NCBI GenBank assembly: GCA_038277395.1
Contig: CM076196.1
Coordinates: forward strand, 129,887,410 to 129,951,409
Source of the DNA: Dryocosmus kuriphilus
Lineage: Eukaryota > Arthropoda > Insecta > Hymenoptera > Cynipidae
Direction of reading: 5' to 3'
Length of the DNA: 64,000 bases
Position numbers and translations under genes: made by a program. The notes under the pieces are model-generated. The model was not told the origin of the DNA. It did no database searches and saw nothing but the letters and a program-made list of their open reading frames with translations. Below, one piece after another: positions 1 to 11,641 of the stretch. Position 1 is the stretch's first letter. Each line of letters begins with the position of its first letter.

Positions 1-689
1 AAACTTTATAAGTTCTAGATTTTTCAACAAAGTTGCTGATGAAAAAAAGATGAAGAAGGGTTGTTTCTAAAAAAATAGCCGGCCAGTATAGTATACCATA
101 AAGGTACACAGTTGCACAGTGTCCCGAGTACGATTTTAATTTTTTTCCACTATATTGCACCACTTCAAAAAATTTGACTCAAAATATATGTTGAAGAAGA
201 CATCTAAAGAAATATTTATGAAAAAATGGTGGGTGTCATTATTTAACATAACTTCAAAACAATTTTTTTAAAACTTCAAAAAATTTTTAAGACCGGTTAT
301 TTTCTTCCAAAAATCAGAAAAAATTTTTTTAGAAATCTTTTTATCCAGCCAGACAACATATTCTTTCCTCATCAAAATCGGTCGAGCCATTTATGAGAAA
401 AACTATTTTTTTTTTTTTTTTTTTTTTTGAGGTTAGGAAGAATATGTGATGTTACAGCTAAATTCTAACACCGGATTCGTGTTTAGGAGGTCAAAATACG
501 TCGAAAGGCTTATATAGCACTTCAAATATGTACTAAATTTCAATTTAGCTGACTCTTAAAATATTTTTTCACAGAAAGGGAGAGCTCTCAGGCGCCATAT
601 TGGAGTCGCCATACTGGATTTTGCAAACGCGCGCTCAGCATTTGAATGTAGACGCCCTAAGCTTTGAAATGAGCCATTGGTGGATTTTT
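1..689. other. AT-rich sequence without a recognisable gene
   Basis: No supported gene is seen. The stretch is AT-rich, contains a poly-T run near 408-428, and abuts the truncated 3' side of the gypsy-type element. Short open frames at 600-856 on both strands have no recognisable domain and overlap the end of the retroelement, so I treat them as chance. Confidence 0.6.
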
Positions 690-2675
690 TTAGTTACCCC
701 AAATTTTGAGCATAGCACTGATACGGTTGACGTGGAACGTCCCACCTGTATCTTCTGCGTGTTGCGGTTGTGTCTTTGCAACTTCTTCATTGCGAATTGG
801 TAATACTCTGGACAAAGTGTCGGCTGCTTTATTATCTTTGCCTTTACAGTACTCAATCACATAGTCATATTCTTCGATCATATGTCTCCACCTGAGAAGT
901 TTCGAAGAAGGGTCATTAACGTTAAAAAGCCAAGTCAGGGCCTGATGGTCTGTTCGAATTTTAAACTTGCGTCCATACAGGTACTGTCTTAACCGCTTTA
1001 CTGCCCATACGATGGTTAAGAGCTCTTTTTCAGTAGTCCTGTAATTTTCTTCCGCTTTATTAAGTACCCGGGAGATGTAACAGACTGGATGCCCATCTTG
1101 TGATAAAACTGATCCTAGGCCCTTATTTGAGGCATCGGTAGTTAATGTGAACTCTTTTCTATAATCAGGGTACCTCAAGATAGGAGAGATACATAATGCC
1201 CTTTTTTGGAAGGCTTATTCACAGTCCGGTGTCCAAGTAAAAGTCACTTTACTTTTTGTGAGTTCCGTCAGGGGTTTGGCCTTGCTGGAAAAATCTTTAA
1301 TGAACTTTCGGTAATAACCGGCTAGTCCCAGAAAGGATTTCACTCCGGTGGCGTTACTGGGCCTCTTGAAATTCGTGACGGCCTCGAGTTTTTTGGGATT
1401 AGGTTTTACTCCTTCTTTGGCAATGACATTTCCTAAGTACTCAAGTTCGGGTCTTAAATATTCACACTTATCAGGCTGCAGTTTCAGTCCGGTCTGTCGG
1501 AGCCTCTCAAAGATGGTGACTAAATTTTGATTATGCTTCTGTAATGTGAATCCAAAAACCACAATATCATCGAGATACACGAAGCAGATCTTATCAATTA
1601 GTCCTTTAAATGCTGTGTCCATCATTTGTTGGAATGTGGAAGGGGGATTTTTCAACCCAAAAGGTAAACGTTCGTACTCAAAGTGCCCCTCTGCCGTAGA
1701 GAAGGCTGTGTACTTCTTCGAATTTTCTTCCATAGGTATTTGATGGAATCCGGATGACAGATCAAAGGCTGAAAAGAATCTCGCCTTTCCTAGATGATCT
1801 AAGATTTCGTCGATGACAGGGAGTGGATAAGTATCTTGGTCTGCCTTTTGGTTCAATTTACGGAAATCCACAACAATTCTCCACTTTTTCTTACCCGAAG
1901 CGTCAGCTTTTTTTGGTACGACCCATACTGGAGAATTGTACGGTGAATCGGAATTCCTTATTACCTTTTTAGTGTACATTTCCTCGATCTGGGTCTTTAT
2001 TTCTTGTCTGTGACACTCCAGTGTTCTGTATGATCTGTTGTTGATAACCTTTTCGTCTTTTAGAACGATCTTATGTGTGGCTAAGTTAGTACATGGCAGT
2101 GGATCTCCTGGAAGTGAAAAAACGTCATGATAATGCACAATGATTTTTTCTACCGAGGCTCTGTGGTCTTCTTCGATGTGAGAGAGTCTCGAGTTTTCCC
2201 GTAATAGTAAAATTCGTTTACAATATTCTTCTGGGGTTATGTATTGAAGTCTCTCCTCTGGTTCCTGAGTCCTTATGTAATTGTATTTAATTTCACTTAT
2301 TGGTATCACTAAAGGTTTCTCTGAATGGTTTGTAATCGGTACTCGGATTTGTCCTTCCGTGATTCGGTAGATCGAAGCCTGCAAGTAGGGATTTTCTTCT
2401 ATAATCACATGTCCATTTTTCTTACTGGTTTCGATATTTACTACTTCTACACTGTTTTCAGGAATAAGTATGCCATTGTCGATCATATCGTGATTGTGTT
2501 TATTTAGTATTAAACTCTTGTTGAAGAGATTAAATTCATATTTATATAAAAATGGTATTCCTATTATCCCGTCTTCGGGTATGGGAAATTCTTCAGGCAC
2601 TACATAAAAGGAGTGTTCTTTATTTAGGTATTTGAAATTAGTTACCCGTGTAGATAAATGCTTATCGTTGCCCAT
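690..2675 (-). pseudogene. pol: gypsy-type pol remnant (protease end, RT, RNase H)
   Basis: One minus-strand frame holds the C-terminal part of an aspartic protease (a DGIIGIPFL stretch near residue 37), a reverse transcriptase with the YLDD catalytic box near 1560-1580, and an RNase H with the TTDAS motif near 1130-1150. The frame is broken by one TAA at 1215-1217 just after TPDCE; the sequence continues in the same frame on the other side, so this is a single nonsense change rather than a frameshift. The protease catalytic DTG and the whole integrase are absent. Reverse transcription would be the family role, but this copy cannot make a full polyprotein. Confidence 0.9.
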
Positions 2676-2956
2676 GTAAAATTCTTTACTGCAATTTTCG
2701 GTGGAATGTGCTGTGACGAGTCCCTATGCCTATCCTCGTTGTGTGACTCGTCTTCGGTCTCTAGCATATTGTTGTGCTTCGCTAGTCTTTCAATATCTTC
2801 TACCCTCTTTTTATTTTCATTTTCCAGAAACAGGAGTTTTTCTTTCATAAAAGATTGGTTTTTTTCTACTAATTCCAGTTTTTCTAAAATTTTATTAAGG
2901 ATTTCAGATGGAAGGGTTTGTTCAGCGTTGGTGGGAATGTTATTAGGATCAGGCAT
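2642..2956 (-). pseudogene. gag: gag N-terminal fragment
   Basis: About 100 codons start with a plausible ATG at 2956 and are rich in Glu, Lys and Leu with a heptad-like pattern, as in the coiled-coil N-termini of insect gypsy-type Gag. It lies immediately downstream of the leader and upstream of pol, in the position of gag, and resembles in layout the N-terminus of the Gag at 29.5 kb. The major homology region and zinc knuckle are missing because an internal deletion joins this frame to the protease C-terminus. The final ~15 residues read into another frame. Assignment rests on position and composition more than on a motif. Confidence 0.6.
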
Positions 2957-3612
2957 TGTAGGAGTATTGATGGAAGGGTTATTTCTAATATGATCTTCGG
3001 AATCGCTACCGCTCTCCTCCGTAGAATGGAATTTGACTTCGACATACCTAATTTCACAATTCGAATAGAAGCTTGTGAGGTATTTAGACGCGTATAATCG
3101 TAAATATTTTGTCTTCTCGTCTAATCGCGGGTCACTATGATATTTACGGTAACGGTTGTGTAATATATATTAAACGAGCTTCTTCTATTCTGCTATTACT
3201 TACAATGATTGCATTTTGTTCGACGGCTACGAGACGGCGTTCTTTGTGTTGAGCTGCGGCGCGGCGTCGGCGTTGATGGTATCGCTGTCGGCGTCGTTCG
3301 TGTCGTCGTCGGCGTCAGCGTGTAGACAGCAATTCCACTCAGTGCTAGCTTGGCTAGGTGACGTCTCCCCTTTCGAGGACTTTGGACCTCAGGACTATCT
3401 CCTAGAGCTACTTCGTTCACCCTAATCGTTGGATTGCCCTTGTGCCTATTCGCGGTCAAGTTAAATTTTGATGGCGAATATATGACCAAAAAAAAGCAAT
3501 TTGAGCAATAGTGCTTTGTTTCATTTTTACGACCGTTTAATTTCTGAAGGCTTGGACTTCGTGAAGTTTCAGGGCTTCTTTTGATCCCAACACGGATCTC
3601 GTAAGGTCAGTG
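2957..3612 (-). other. Leader region of the truncated gypsy-type element
   Basis: Untranslated leader between primer site and gag. It contains a GC-rich imperfect GTCGGC-type repeat at about 3222-3320. The open frame at 3196-3489 has no recognisable domain and its Thr/Pro/Arg-rich part is just a translation of that repeat. Confidence 0.55.
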
Positions 3613-3635
3613 GGATCCTGGCAGGATCGCCTAAA
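3613..3635 (-). promoter_or_regulatory. Primer-binding site next to the LTR
   Basis: On the minus strand directly after the LTR lies GGCGATCCTGCCAGGATCC, nearly identical to the site in the complete errantivirus at 30.36 kb. The matching tRNA would end ATCCTGGCAGGATCG plus CCA, closest in pattern to an arginine tRNA; the identity is an inference. One base of the CCA complement is changed here. Confidence 0.7.
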
Positions 3636-3852
3636 TGTGACGGCGTGAGGTTTCGCGATAGGGATTTCACTATCGCGAATTCAATCACTTGTGATCTTCC
3701 ACTAAAACCAATCACTACACTTATTATTATTAAAGTAAAACTGGATTCCGGGCTTTGGGTTCCGTAAAATAACACACACGAAATAGAAGTTAGACGCTTT
3801 ATTTTCAAGTCACGGTCGGAGTAGAACTATCGCCCCGAGCGTAGGCGTTACA
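3636..3852 (-). repeat. 5' LTR of the truncated gypsy-type element
   Basis: About 217 bp; in element orientation it begins TGTAACGCC and ends GTCACA, and a primer site follows at once. An AATAAA signal lies within it on the minus strand near 3797-3802. No second copy is present in the window. Confidence 0.75.
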
Positions 3853-5540
3853 TTCCTCAAGCTCGCTTAAAGGCTAGTTTAAGGGTGATAGTAGGGCAAA
3901 GGCCCCTTTGTGCATAGTTGAAAGGTGGTGAGGCAGACCCTCGTCTCACACAACACTGCCATAGAGAATTTATAAGAGCTTCGGAAATAGCCTAGAACAA
4001 GAAGGGCATTGACAATATTGGTATCTGAAAACTAGAGTGCGCCAGTGTCGCGAACTAACGCAAGAGGGTAGAATTTTAAAGGTGAATTTTAATTTGAGCA
4101 TCAAAGTTATATTACGATTATTTTGTGGAGTTTAAAACAATCAAAGAATAATAAAATTAAATATTTATCGAGAACAAAGTATTTCAGATGGAATTTTCAT
4201 CAGATACAATGAAAGCACACGTTTTTATTAAAACGGTTTTTTCTCAAAAAAAAAAAAAAACAATTATTTTTTATTATTATGTACATATATATATATTCAA
4301 CAAATTGCAACCCTAACTGAACTTTAAGTAATGTATATAGCGAAAAAGTTGATACAGAATATGCAAAGAATATGAATAATAAACAATCAGAACCTATTTA
4401 TCTTATTGACCAATTGTTTAAAACTCCACAAAACAATCGTAAAATCACTTTAATGCACAAATTAAAATGCATCTTAAAACGTCTACCCCATTATGCTAGT
4501 TCACACTTTGGTCGCATTAAAAATATAGATGGCGTCTCGCATTTCTGCGGTTCCCAATGTAGCATACGTACTGATTACAGAATGCTCTGCCTCTTGCTTA
4601 ATCTGTCACTCAAATTAACTGTTTAACGAGATGATTAAGTTAAACTCTATACCTTAATACTTCTACAACACTTATTTAAACTTCAAAAAAAAAAAATTTG
4701 AATGAACTTGGTTTTAAAAAAATTATTTGATATATCGATCAAGCTGAAGCCTAAAATAATCAAAATTCTTACAGTTTGTAAATTTTATAAAATTATCAAT
4801 GTGAAATAGAATCATTTTACATTTCAAACAAATTGATAATTAATTTGTAGGTATTTTAAACTGAGTTTACGTATAATTTTCAGGTTCTATACTCAATTAA
4901 AGTAGGAAAAGAGGTAAAAAATCAAACGATGTATGTAAAAAATCCTCTATTGTTTCTTGAAATCATAAAGTGAACACTGTCATCATAAAGTGAACAGTGG
5001 TATCATAGTGTTCTACTCCTTTTTGTCATTCGCTTAAAAAATAATTATACTCTCCTCCATTAAATTAAATACAGCCCACATGCGGAAAACCATACGAGAT
5101 CAAACACTTAAATAGATCAAGGATAGATTGAATATAACAAAATATTCTAATAAGAAATAACGATGAACTGTCGACGAGAGTTGACATTTAGTGAATTATA
5201 ATCAATAAGATAGAAGGGTGCAGGTTAGTTAAGAAGTAATTTTATAAGTTGTATATAATTGTGACGACTGGAAGAGAAAATCACCGCTGCTGTCGGAGAC
5301 ACGTGACGTTTCATACAGGAGCAAACCTGATTGGAAGCCACATTGATTTTACATTGTATTGTACATTATACGTACTGACATGACGGTCTAAATTGATGCT
5401 GCGGAAACTATTCATTTATCGACAGGTCGTTAGTAAATTTCCAACCTCTAATGGGATATAAAACGATTGTTTTTTTTATTTAATTTAATTTTCTTGAACC
5501 AAAATATAAAATTTTGAAAAACAAAAATATACCGAAAAAT
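3853..5540. other. AT-rich intergenic stretch
   Basis: No gene is supported. A short duplicated phrase (CATCATAAAGTGAACA) occurs at about 4966-4997. The open frame at 4372-4626 shows no domain and sits in AT-rich DNA. Confidence 0.5.
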
Positions 5541-6173
5541 GTTTAATTTCTCTTTCTGGGCTTCCGTTTCCGGCGCTGTTAGTGATGGGACGGGTGTGAG
5601 AATTTGAGCCATCGTTTTGGCTTTGGACGTGAATAAGGGTTGTGTGGGGTAAAAAAAAGGGTTGTAAGTAGAGTTATGGCAGTTTGTATGTGGGAGGAAT
5701 GAGTGGAAGGGTCGCGGAAGGTGGAAGAAGGGAAAAAGTGGGAAAAAGTGGTGCATGCTGAAGAGTAAGGTTAGGTTTGAAGTTAGTTAATTATTTAGTT
5801 AGTTAGTTAGTTAGTTTGGTGGACAGAGAGTAGGGTAGTGAAGTTGTACGAGACTGGGGAGGCAGATGGTGAAGTAAGGTCTGGTTATTGATAATTACTA
5901 CCGTCTTTTTGTGTGGAAATAGTGCGATGGAGCGGAGCGAGAGGTTGATAAGAGGCGCGGAGACCAGTGGGTAAGGTAGGAGAGTAGCAGGCCACAGGGT
6001 AACAGGCCGATTACGAGGAGACCAAGGCAACAGAACGCTAGAGGGCAATACGTGCCCGAAGAAGGGAATTAGAGACTGAGACCCAGTGTGCAATGAATGA
6101 AGTGGTGAGCCGGGCAGGCGGGACTAGTGGGAGCGACGCATAGAGATTAGAGTTTGGCAAGTCAATTGGTACG

Positions 6174-6832
6174 GTGTTAGAGTCAATTAAGGCCATGGAT
6201 GAGGCATTAGATAAGACAAAGGACACAATGGAAAATATGTTCCGAGAGTTAGAGAAGGTAGTAAGAAGTGGGATAGCGGAAGAGAAGGAACATGGGAGGG
6301 GAACAGAGGGGATAGTCATAAAGATAAAAGAGAAATGGGAGAAATGGGAAAAGTTCTGGAAGAAAGAGAAAGAAAAAGTGTGGCAAAAGTTAGAGAGGAT
6401 GGAGGAGGAACAGAGAAAAAAGCAGGAAGAGGGGAAGAGGGAGTTGTGAACTTGAGAGAAGAGAATGAGAGAATGAAAAGTAGAGTACGTGGGTTAGAAA
6501 GGAAAATGGAGGGGTTTGAAAGGGAAAAGAAAAGGAGAAATGTCGTTATAAAAGGATTGCAAGTAGAAAGCAAAACGGGAAAGAAGGAGGTAGAGAAACT
6601 TTTGAGGGACATAGGGGCAAATGTCAAGATGCAGGAGATAAAGGGGGTGGGCAACAAGACAGGAGAAAAAGCGAGGATGTACGTAGTTAAACTGGGACGT
6701 GAAGTGGAGAGGAGAGAGGTAATGAGGAAAAAGAAGGCGAGAAGGAAAAGATGGTTAATAGGAGACAGGGCTTGGGAGGAGAGGAGAAAAGGGAATAGAG
6801 TTTGGTTTCGGAGAGACATGTTGTGGGGGTGA
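6174..6832 (+). pseudogene. LINE ORF1 (coiled coil plus RRM-like), one frameshift
   Basis: The first frame (6174-6449) is a long charged coiled coil rich in Lys, Glu and Arg; the second (usable to 6832) continues the coiled coil and then has an RRM-like block starting KRRNVVIKGL around 6530. The two overlap and one indel near 6440 moves the reading frame. ORF1 proteins of this kind bind the element RNA and act as chaperones in the RNP. The order coiled coil then RRM matches the ORF1 in the related copy at 48.7-49.7 kb. Reading-frame damage makes it non-functional as it stands. Confidence 0.75.
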
Positions 6833-7005
6833 TTGAGACGGTGTGGATATGGGACGAAGAGAGAGAGAGAGGACTTGAAAATAAGTGAGCGGTCTCAAGG
6901 TCGAAGGGGAGCAGAGGTGACTAAGAACAGAGTAGAAGCGCCGCAGTTTGCGAACGAGATAAGAGGAAAAATGTAAGGAGAAGGGAAAGAGAGAGCGAAA
7001 AAAGG

Positions 7006-7140
7006 ATTAAAGTAGTTTTTTGGAATGTGCTAGGTATGGACGAAGAAATTAGAAAGGCTGAGAGAAAGAGCAGGTCATACAGGGTAGAGAAGAGCCAAAA
7101 TGATTCGTATAAAGGCAAAAGAAAAGTCAGTAGAGTCGAG
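7006..7140 (+). pseudogene. LINE ORF2 endonuclease start, fragment
   Basis: The frame from 7006 reads IKVVFWNVLGMDEE, which resembles the first strand and catalytic Asn box of APE-type LINE endonucleases (compare RVAFRNVSGLMNKDE in the copy near 48.57 kb). The similarity is lost within about 40 codons, after which the copy jumps towards its 3' untranslated end. No reverse transcriptase is left. Confidence 0.6.
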
Positions 7141-7390
7141 GATTAATGTACCATCAATAGAATGGAAATGGCGAGAGGAAACGGAAGCCCAAGGTCTTGA
7201 GAGGCAGTGCGTAGATTTAGATTAAAAATCAAGAAGTTATGTACATATAGGATAAGGTATAGGAATAAGTATTTGTAAAATCTGCGCTGGATGTAAAGAT
7301 ATGATGATGGTTATGTAATGACTCTCAAACCCGTAAAAGGGAGAGAGTATAAATAAATAAACGTAAATAAACGTTTAATTTCTCTTTCTG

Positions 7391-9520
7391 TCTTACAGAA
7401 AACGGGGGTTTCTACTTAATGTTGGAAAAGGGCACTTTTGAATATAACGATATTTTTCAGTTTATTTTGAGGTGCATATGTTACAACATTTTTAAAGAGA
7501 TGTGCCATTGAAACTTTAAGTCATATACAAATGATACATACCAATTTTACTAATTATTATAGGTTTAACCTTTTTGCGACTTTCATTATAATTTGTATGA
7601 TTAATGATTGGATAAGATAATAAAAAAATGATCTTTTAGTGATTCTGCTTTGGGTGTCACATATTTTATGAATGAACCCCTTTTGATTTAAAATACAAAT
7701 AAAAGAATATATTACTTGAAAAATGCTTCATATGCCTGATAAGTAATAATTACAAAAGTTTGGCTTAGTAAATTATCATGAAAGATTATAAAAAAATAAT
7801 GTTCAAAAGTTGCCTTCATGATGATTGCGCACTGTGCGTCGCATTATTTCGGCATTGCATGATATCACGCGTGATGGTAATATGCGATGCATAACGCCCG
7901 CACCTACGCGCCCATCCTTCCGTGCTGGCGAGATCGGCGCGTTCTCGCACGCACGACGTGAGAATCACGTAGTGTGAGTGACGTGCGTCGCAAGATTGTT
8001 ATCTGGGCTCTTGAAACTCCATGCAACTTTTACTATCCATATCTTGTAAAAGGGTGACATAAAACGGTGAGTCTAGTAATCACGTATACTTTTCGGCTAT
8101 CGAACCGCCTGAGTGTCCGTAAAAAAATCCAAGGTAAAACGTTTTGCTGTATTGGGGAAAGGGTATAGTGAAAAATTCCAGTAATTCTTTTGTTTTCGAA
8201 ATTTTATAAATAAATAAAAAATTTTTTTACAAAGAAATACATCTCCTTCAGAACGAAATGTAATTGAGAATAAAAATTATATATAAGTGTATGTATATTG
8301 TATAATAATCAGGTATAATATTCATTTAAACGTATGTTATTGTTTAATAATATATACTGATTAAAATGACACGTAAACATATCCAGAGTACATAAATGTT
8401 TTGTTTAATTTCTTTAGAATTTTAAAAACTTTAAATAGTTGCATACTTTTTTTTGGCAGTTGTTTAGTGCAAAAGCCTTTAAATAATTTTAAACATTCCT
8501 AAACTATTAAAAACAGTGAGCAAAAATTATAGAATTAAACTAATATATGATTCGCATACAAAATGCTTTCGTCAGCTGATGTTTTTGACCACATTTGACG
8601 CAGATGTGAATAATAAAGATAATAATGATACAAAATAACATTAAACAATAACAGGACGATAGTCAAACCGAAAAACAATGGGCCTTTTTTACGATTATCC
8701 ACAAATAAGTATTTCAGACTCAGTTTATTTTATTACTCGTATTATTTAACATTTTTTTATAGTAAATATTTTCATTTTTACACAATTAATATTAATTCAT
8801 ATAGCAATTACTAACATTTAATACTATATTACTTATTTTAAAATTATTTTCATATTTACAGCGATTTAGTTATATTTCAATACACATTAAATATAAATTA
8901 AAATGACCTACTTAATTATATTTAGCAATTATAGTTAGGACCTTTTAAGTGTCTGTCTAAAAACACAGATTGGGGCTTGGCTAGACGTAAATATTTCGCC
9001 AAGTCAGCTGAAAGAAGCACACTCGCCAATTCCCGGTGAATAGCGGCTAGTGTGTGCTAGATCAGTTTCTCTAGCTAGAACCCGACCAACGCCCGACTTC
9101 AAATGGGGACAAACTGGGCGATTTCTACACGGGTAGCTCTTCCAAGTATCGAGAGTCATGAGGAGCCTTCGTATATTTTTATGCATGGTTCTTCAAGTGA
9201 TACCGCCAACGTGGCGTCCTGATGCTTATTTATAGGTTATGTCGCGAGAACTTCACGAGATGCAAAGTCCGATGTTTCCGACTGTTTTGTACTTTTGCGC
9301 CGTGTTGCGTCTAGATGGTCTAGACTGATACATATGAGTATAGGGATGGTGAACCGACGAGTCTCGTCTGCCACCACCACAATTATCCACCAACCTCCAT
9401 TTTCTAAGAGGTTCTTATTTTATTTATTCCAAAATTTTGGAGTAAAAAGCTCCAAAAAAACAACCTTTCTTTGAACGCAAGTAATTGATGTGTTTCAATA
9501 ACCAATCAGGTAAAGAAAAG
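7391..9520. other. Intergenic DNA with a CpG-rich block
   Basis: No gene is seen. Most is AT-rich, but 7830-8010 is markedly richer in CG dinucleotides (acgcgtg, gcgcgttctcgcacgcacgacg) and 8950-9330 is also more balanced in composition. These could be fragments of older elements or a regulatory region of a gene outside the window; nothing decides between them. Confidence 0.45.
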
Positions 9521-9529
9521 AATTCTTTT

Positions 9530-9713
9530 TATGAAAATGTTCATATTTATGTTTATTTAAAAAAAGTTCATTTAAAATTGGTCAAACCGACGCGTTTCGA
9601 CTTGCCTTTGAGTCATTCTCAAGTTTATACATAACAAAGATTACGAGCATAAACAGTCGTCTGTATTCAACAGAATGGAAAATCTTTTGTATATTGAACA
9701 GTTATCTATATAC

Positions 9714-9720
<7 letters not shown>
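9530..9720 (-). mobile_element. Penelope-like 3' terminal fragment
   Basis: On the minus strand, ...GACTCAAAGGCAAGTC is followed by GAAACGCGTCGG (about 9590-9625). The short stem around a loop followed by GAAAC is the kind of terminal motif seen in Penelope-like elements, where it belongs to hammerhead-type ribozymes. The upstream CUGAUGA box is not intact here, so this is a weak call supported mainly by the adjoining Penelope-like sequence at 9793-10150. Confidence 0.4.

Positions 9721-9792
<72 letters not shown>
9715..9792. repeat. (TA)n microsatellite
   Basis: About 75 bp of nearly pure TA dinucleotides between two oppositely oriented Penelope-like fragments. Confidence 0.95.
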
Positions 9793-9795
<3 letters not shown>

Positions 9796-10150
9796 TTTAA
9801 AAATTACAAAATATGACTTATAAATTACCCGCATATATATAAAATCCATTAATCAAAAACAGACGAAAAGATCCAATAAATTATATAATAAAAAACTACA
9901 TGCTTAACAATTAATGTGGTTCAGCGGTATTAGTAAATCGCGCCATGTTCAATATGCTAGTATATCAACAAAGTGGCTAAAAAAACTAATATTATTAATT
10001 AACAACAAAAACAAGCATACAATGTGGAGATGTTTGTGGGCCGACGACATGACGACAAGTGAAAAATTGTACATTATAGGTTACCTAAAGAAGAACAGGT
10101 GTATTTAAAGTAAATTTCCATATACAAAGTTACCCTATAATGAGAATGGG
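9793..10150 (+). mobile_element. Penelope-like 5' fragment, inverted copy of 31.43-31.79 kb
   Basis: The stretch matches, in inverse orientation, the sequence upstream of the Penelope-like RT at 31430-31790: shared phrases include AAAATCCATTAATCAAAAACAG, CATACAATGTGGAGATGTTT (20 bases each at most) and GACAAGTGAAAAATTGTA. Similarity ends close to 10145. It is therefore a second, partial copy of the same family. No intact coding frame is seen. Confidence 0.7.
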
Positions 10151-11444
10151 CGCTAAAAGTTTGAATTCATTACATTAAACACTGATAAAATTCACTTACA
10201 TGTAGTTTTTCATTTTGTAAGTTAGTAACTTTATCTAGAAACTGTTTAATAAAAATCAATTCTATTATTTTCTTTTAAAAGTATTCTTTTCTATTGACAA
10301 AATTTTAATATTCTTGAAATGAAAATCAAAACAATGATCATAAGCCCAAGAGTGTTGGGATGTTACGTACGACCCTTTTTCTTTATAATTCTATTATATT
10401 TAATATTTCTATTAATATGCCGTAGGGAGGTCCAAGCGGTCAAGCTCGAATGAATGAGCTTGTTTTTTTTTGCGAGTCCGTTGCCTTCTGTCTCCGAACT
10501 GGAGATGCTGCCTTATCTCTTGCTCCATTTCTTATTCTGATTCTTGGTGTGAGGTTAATCAAATCAATTCAAAAATTTTATTCAAGTTGTTTAAGTACCA
10601 AAATCTTTTCAATGCAGAAGTTTATTCATGTTTAATTACACAAAAACATGATTCATTTAAGTCACAATATCTGTTTTTGAGTTCTACATTTATTCTAACT
10701 CTAAACTAATCCTACCGCTATCTAACTTTTTCAAATTGTTTATTTGTGCAAAAGAAAAGAAAGGATAACGGGCAATGAAAAGTGAACTTGCAAGTGTTGC
10801 TTTTTTGTTAGGACGACGCCCAACAAGCGATGCGCGTGCAGGACCGCTCGCACACGAAAAACACTCACCAACTTCCCGATTTTCCGTCTTCCGTTCCCGT
10901 TACTCACTCTAGCTACCGTTTCTCAACTTAAATTCTGGTTCCGTTTCTCAATTTAAACTCTAGTTCCGTTTCTCACTTTAAACTCCTTTTCCGTCTCTCA
11001 ACTTAAACTCTGGTTCCGTTTCTATGCAACCGAAATTTTGACGTCCTACTCGTTCATGGCACTCATCTAATCGACAGTCGTCAAATTTTTAATTTGGAAA
11101 CGAAAGTCAAACATTTTCCTAAAACGAGTGTTGGATATTTGGACGAGCCAAGAGACCTGGACATTGATGCACCTTCCAGGTGCAAAAATTAATAAAGGAG
11201 AATGGGACAATTTTGACGACTAAGAAAATAACTCGAGCGACTTGAAGGAAAATAAAAAGGATGAAAGCTAGCCCGTTTGACTTTAAAAATGCTGCAGTTG
11301 TTGCTACGTGCAATTCTTCAGAATTCCTTCTTGCGCTCTCAATCAGAATCAAAATTGAAATTTTAGTTCTGGTTAAAAGAAATAAGAATGAGTATTAACA
11401 TCATCAATCTACAAAAATGTATGGTCCATGGCTCAGCTGTAAAG
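10151..11444. other. Intergenic stretch, no supported gene
   Basis: Short open frames at 10450-10709 and 11119-11352 have no recognisable domain. The only clear structure is a 25-bp minisatellite (separate entry). Confidence 0.5.
10916..11022. repeat. 25-bp minisatellite, about 4.3 copies
   Basis: Units starting CCGTTTCTCAACTTAAA lie at 10916, 10941, 10966 and 10991, with a partial fifth at 11016; they differ by a few substitutions. Confidence 0.9.
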
Positions 11445-11602
11445 GCATGAGTAGATATACAGGGCGGGTTCTAAGCCCAGATTCCTGTTACCGACAGTTA
11501 CCAGCATCGAGAGCTAAAGCGGTTCATGTCCGCGCTAAGCATCTAGCCGGTGTGACGTCAGTAATTAAATAATACGCGATTGTTAAACATGAATTTTGCA
11601 TA

Positions 11603-11641
<39 letters not shown>

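Larger units (their letters stand above)
690..3852 (-). mobile_element. Truncated gypsy/errantivirus-like LTR retrotransposon
   Basis: Reading the minus strand from right to left there is one LTR (3636-3852), a primer-binding site, a leader, a gag start, then part of protease, reverse transcriptase and RNase H. The integrase, env and the second LTR are missing: the pol similarity stops at about 720 and no copy of the LTR is found before it. The middle of gag, the zinc knuckle and the protease active site are also gone, with the gag start abutting protease C-terminal sequence near 2660. The primer site is nearly the same as in the complete element at 22.5-30.6 kb, so both belong to one broad lineage, but the LTRs differ. 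Old, dead copy. Confidence 0.88.
5541..7390 (+). mobile_element. Internally deleted LINE copy with 18-bp target duplication
   Basis: The 18-mer gtttaatttctctttctg occurs at 5541-5558 and again at 7373-7390, framing an insert of 1814 bp (5559-7372). The insert begins GGCTTCCGTTTCCGG, matching the 5' end of the 4.8-kb LINE at 45.2-50.0 kb (GGCTTTCGTTTCCGG), and ends with the same CTCAAACCCGTAA...GGGAGAG hairpin-like 3' sequence followed by a TAAATAAA tail. The strand is strongly purine-rich like that LINE. It keeps the 5' end, ORF1 and a scrap of the ORF2 endonuclease, but the rest of ORF2 is missing. The perfect long duplication points to target-primed insertion of an already shortened RNA. 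Confidence 0.9.

Noticed and set aside
3196..3489. 97-codon minus-strand frame rich in Thr, Pro and Arg
   Set aside because: It is a translation of a GTCGGC-type repeat in the retroelement leader; no domain.
4372..4626. 84-codon plus-strand frame
   Set aside because: Isolated, AT-rich, no domain, no splice or promoter context.
6316..6819. 167-codon Phe/Leu/Ser-rich minus-strand frame
   Set aside because: Shadow of the purine-rich ORF1 on the other strand.
9590..9625. Second hammerhead ribozyme
   Set aside because: Has a stem and GAAAC but lacks the CUGAUGA box; kept only as weak support for a Penelope-like end.
10450..10709. Overlapping 60-80-codon frames with hydrophobic stretches
   Set aside because: Two overlapping frames of equal quality, no domain and no neighbouring exon signals.
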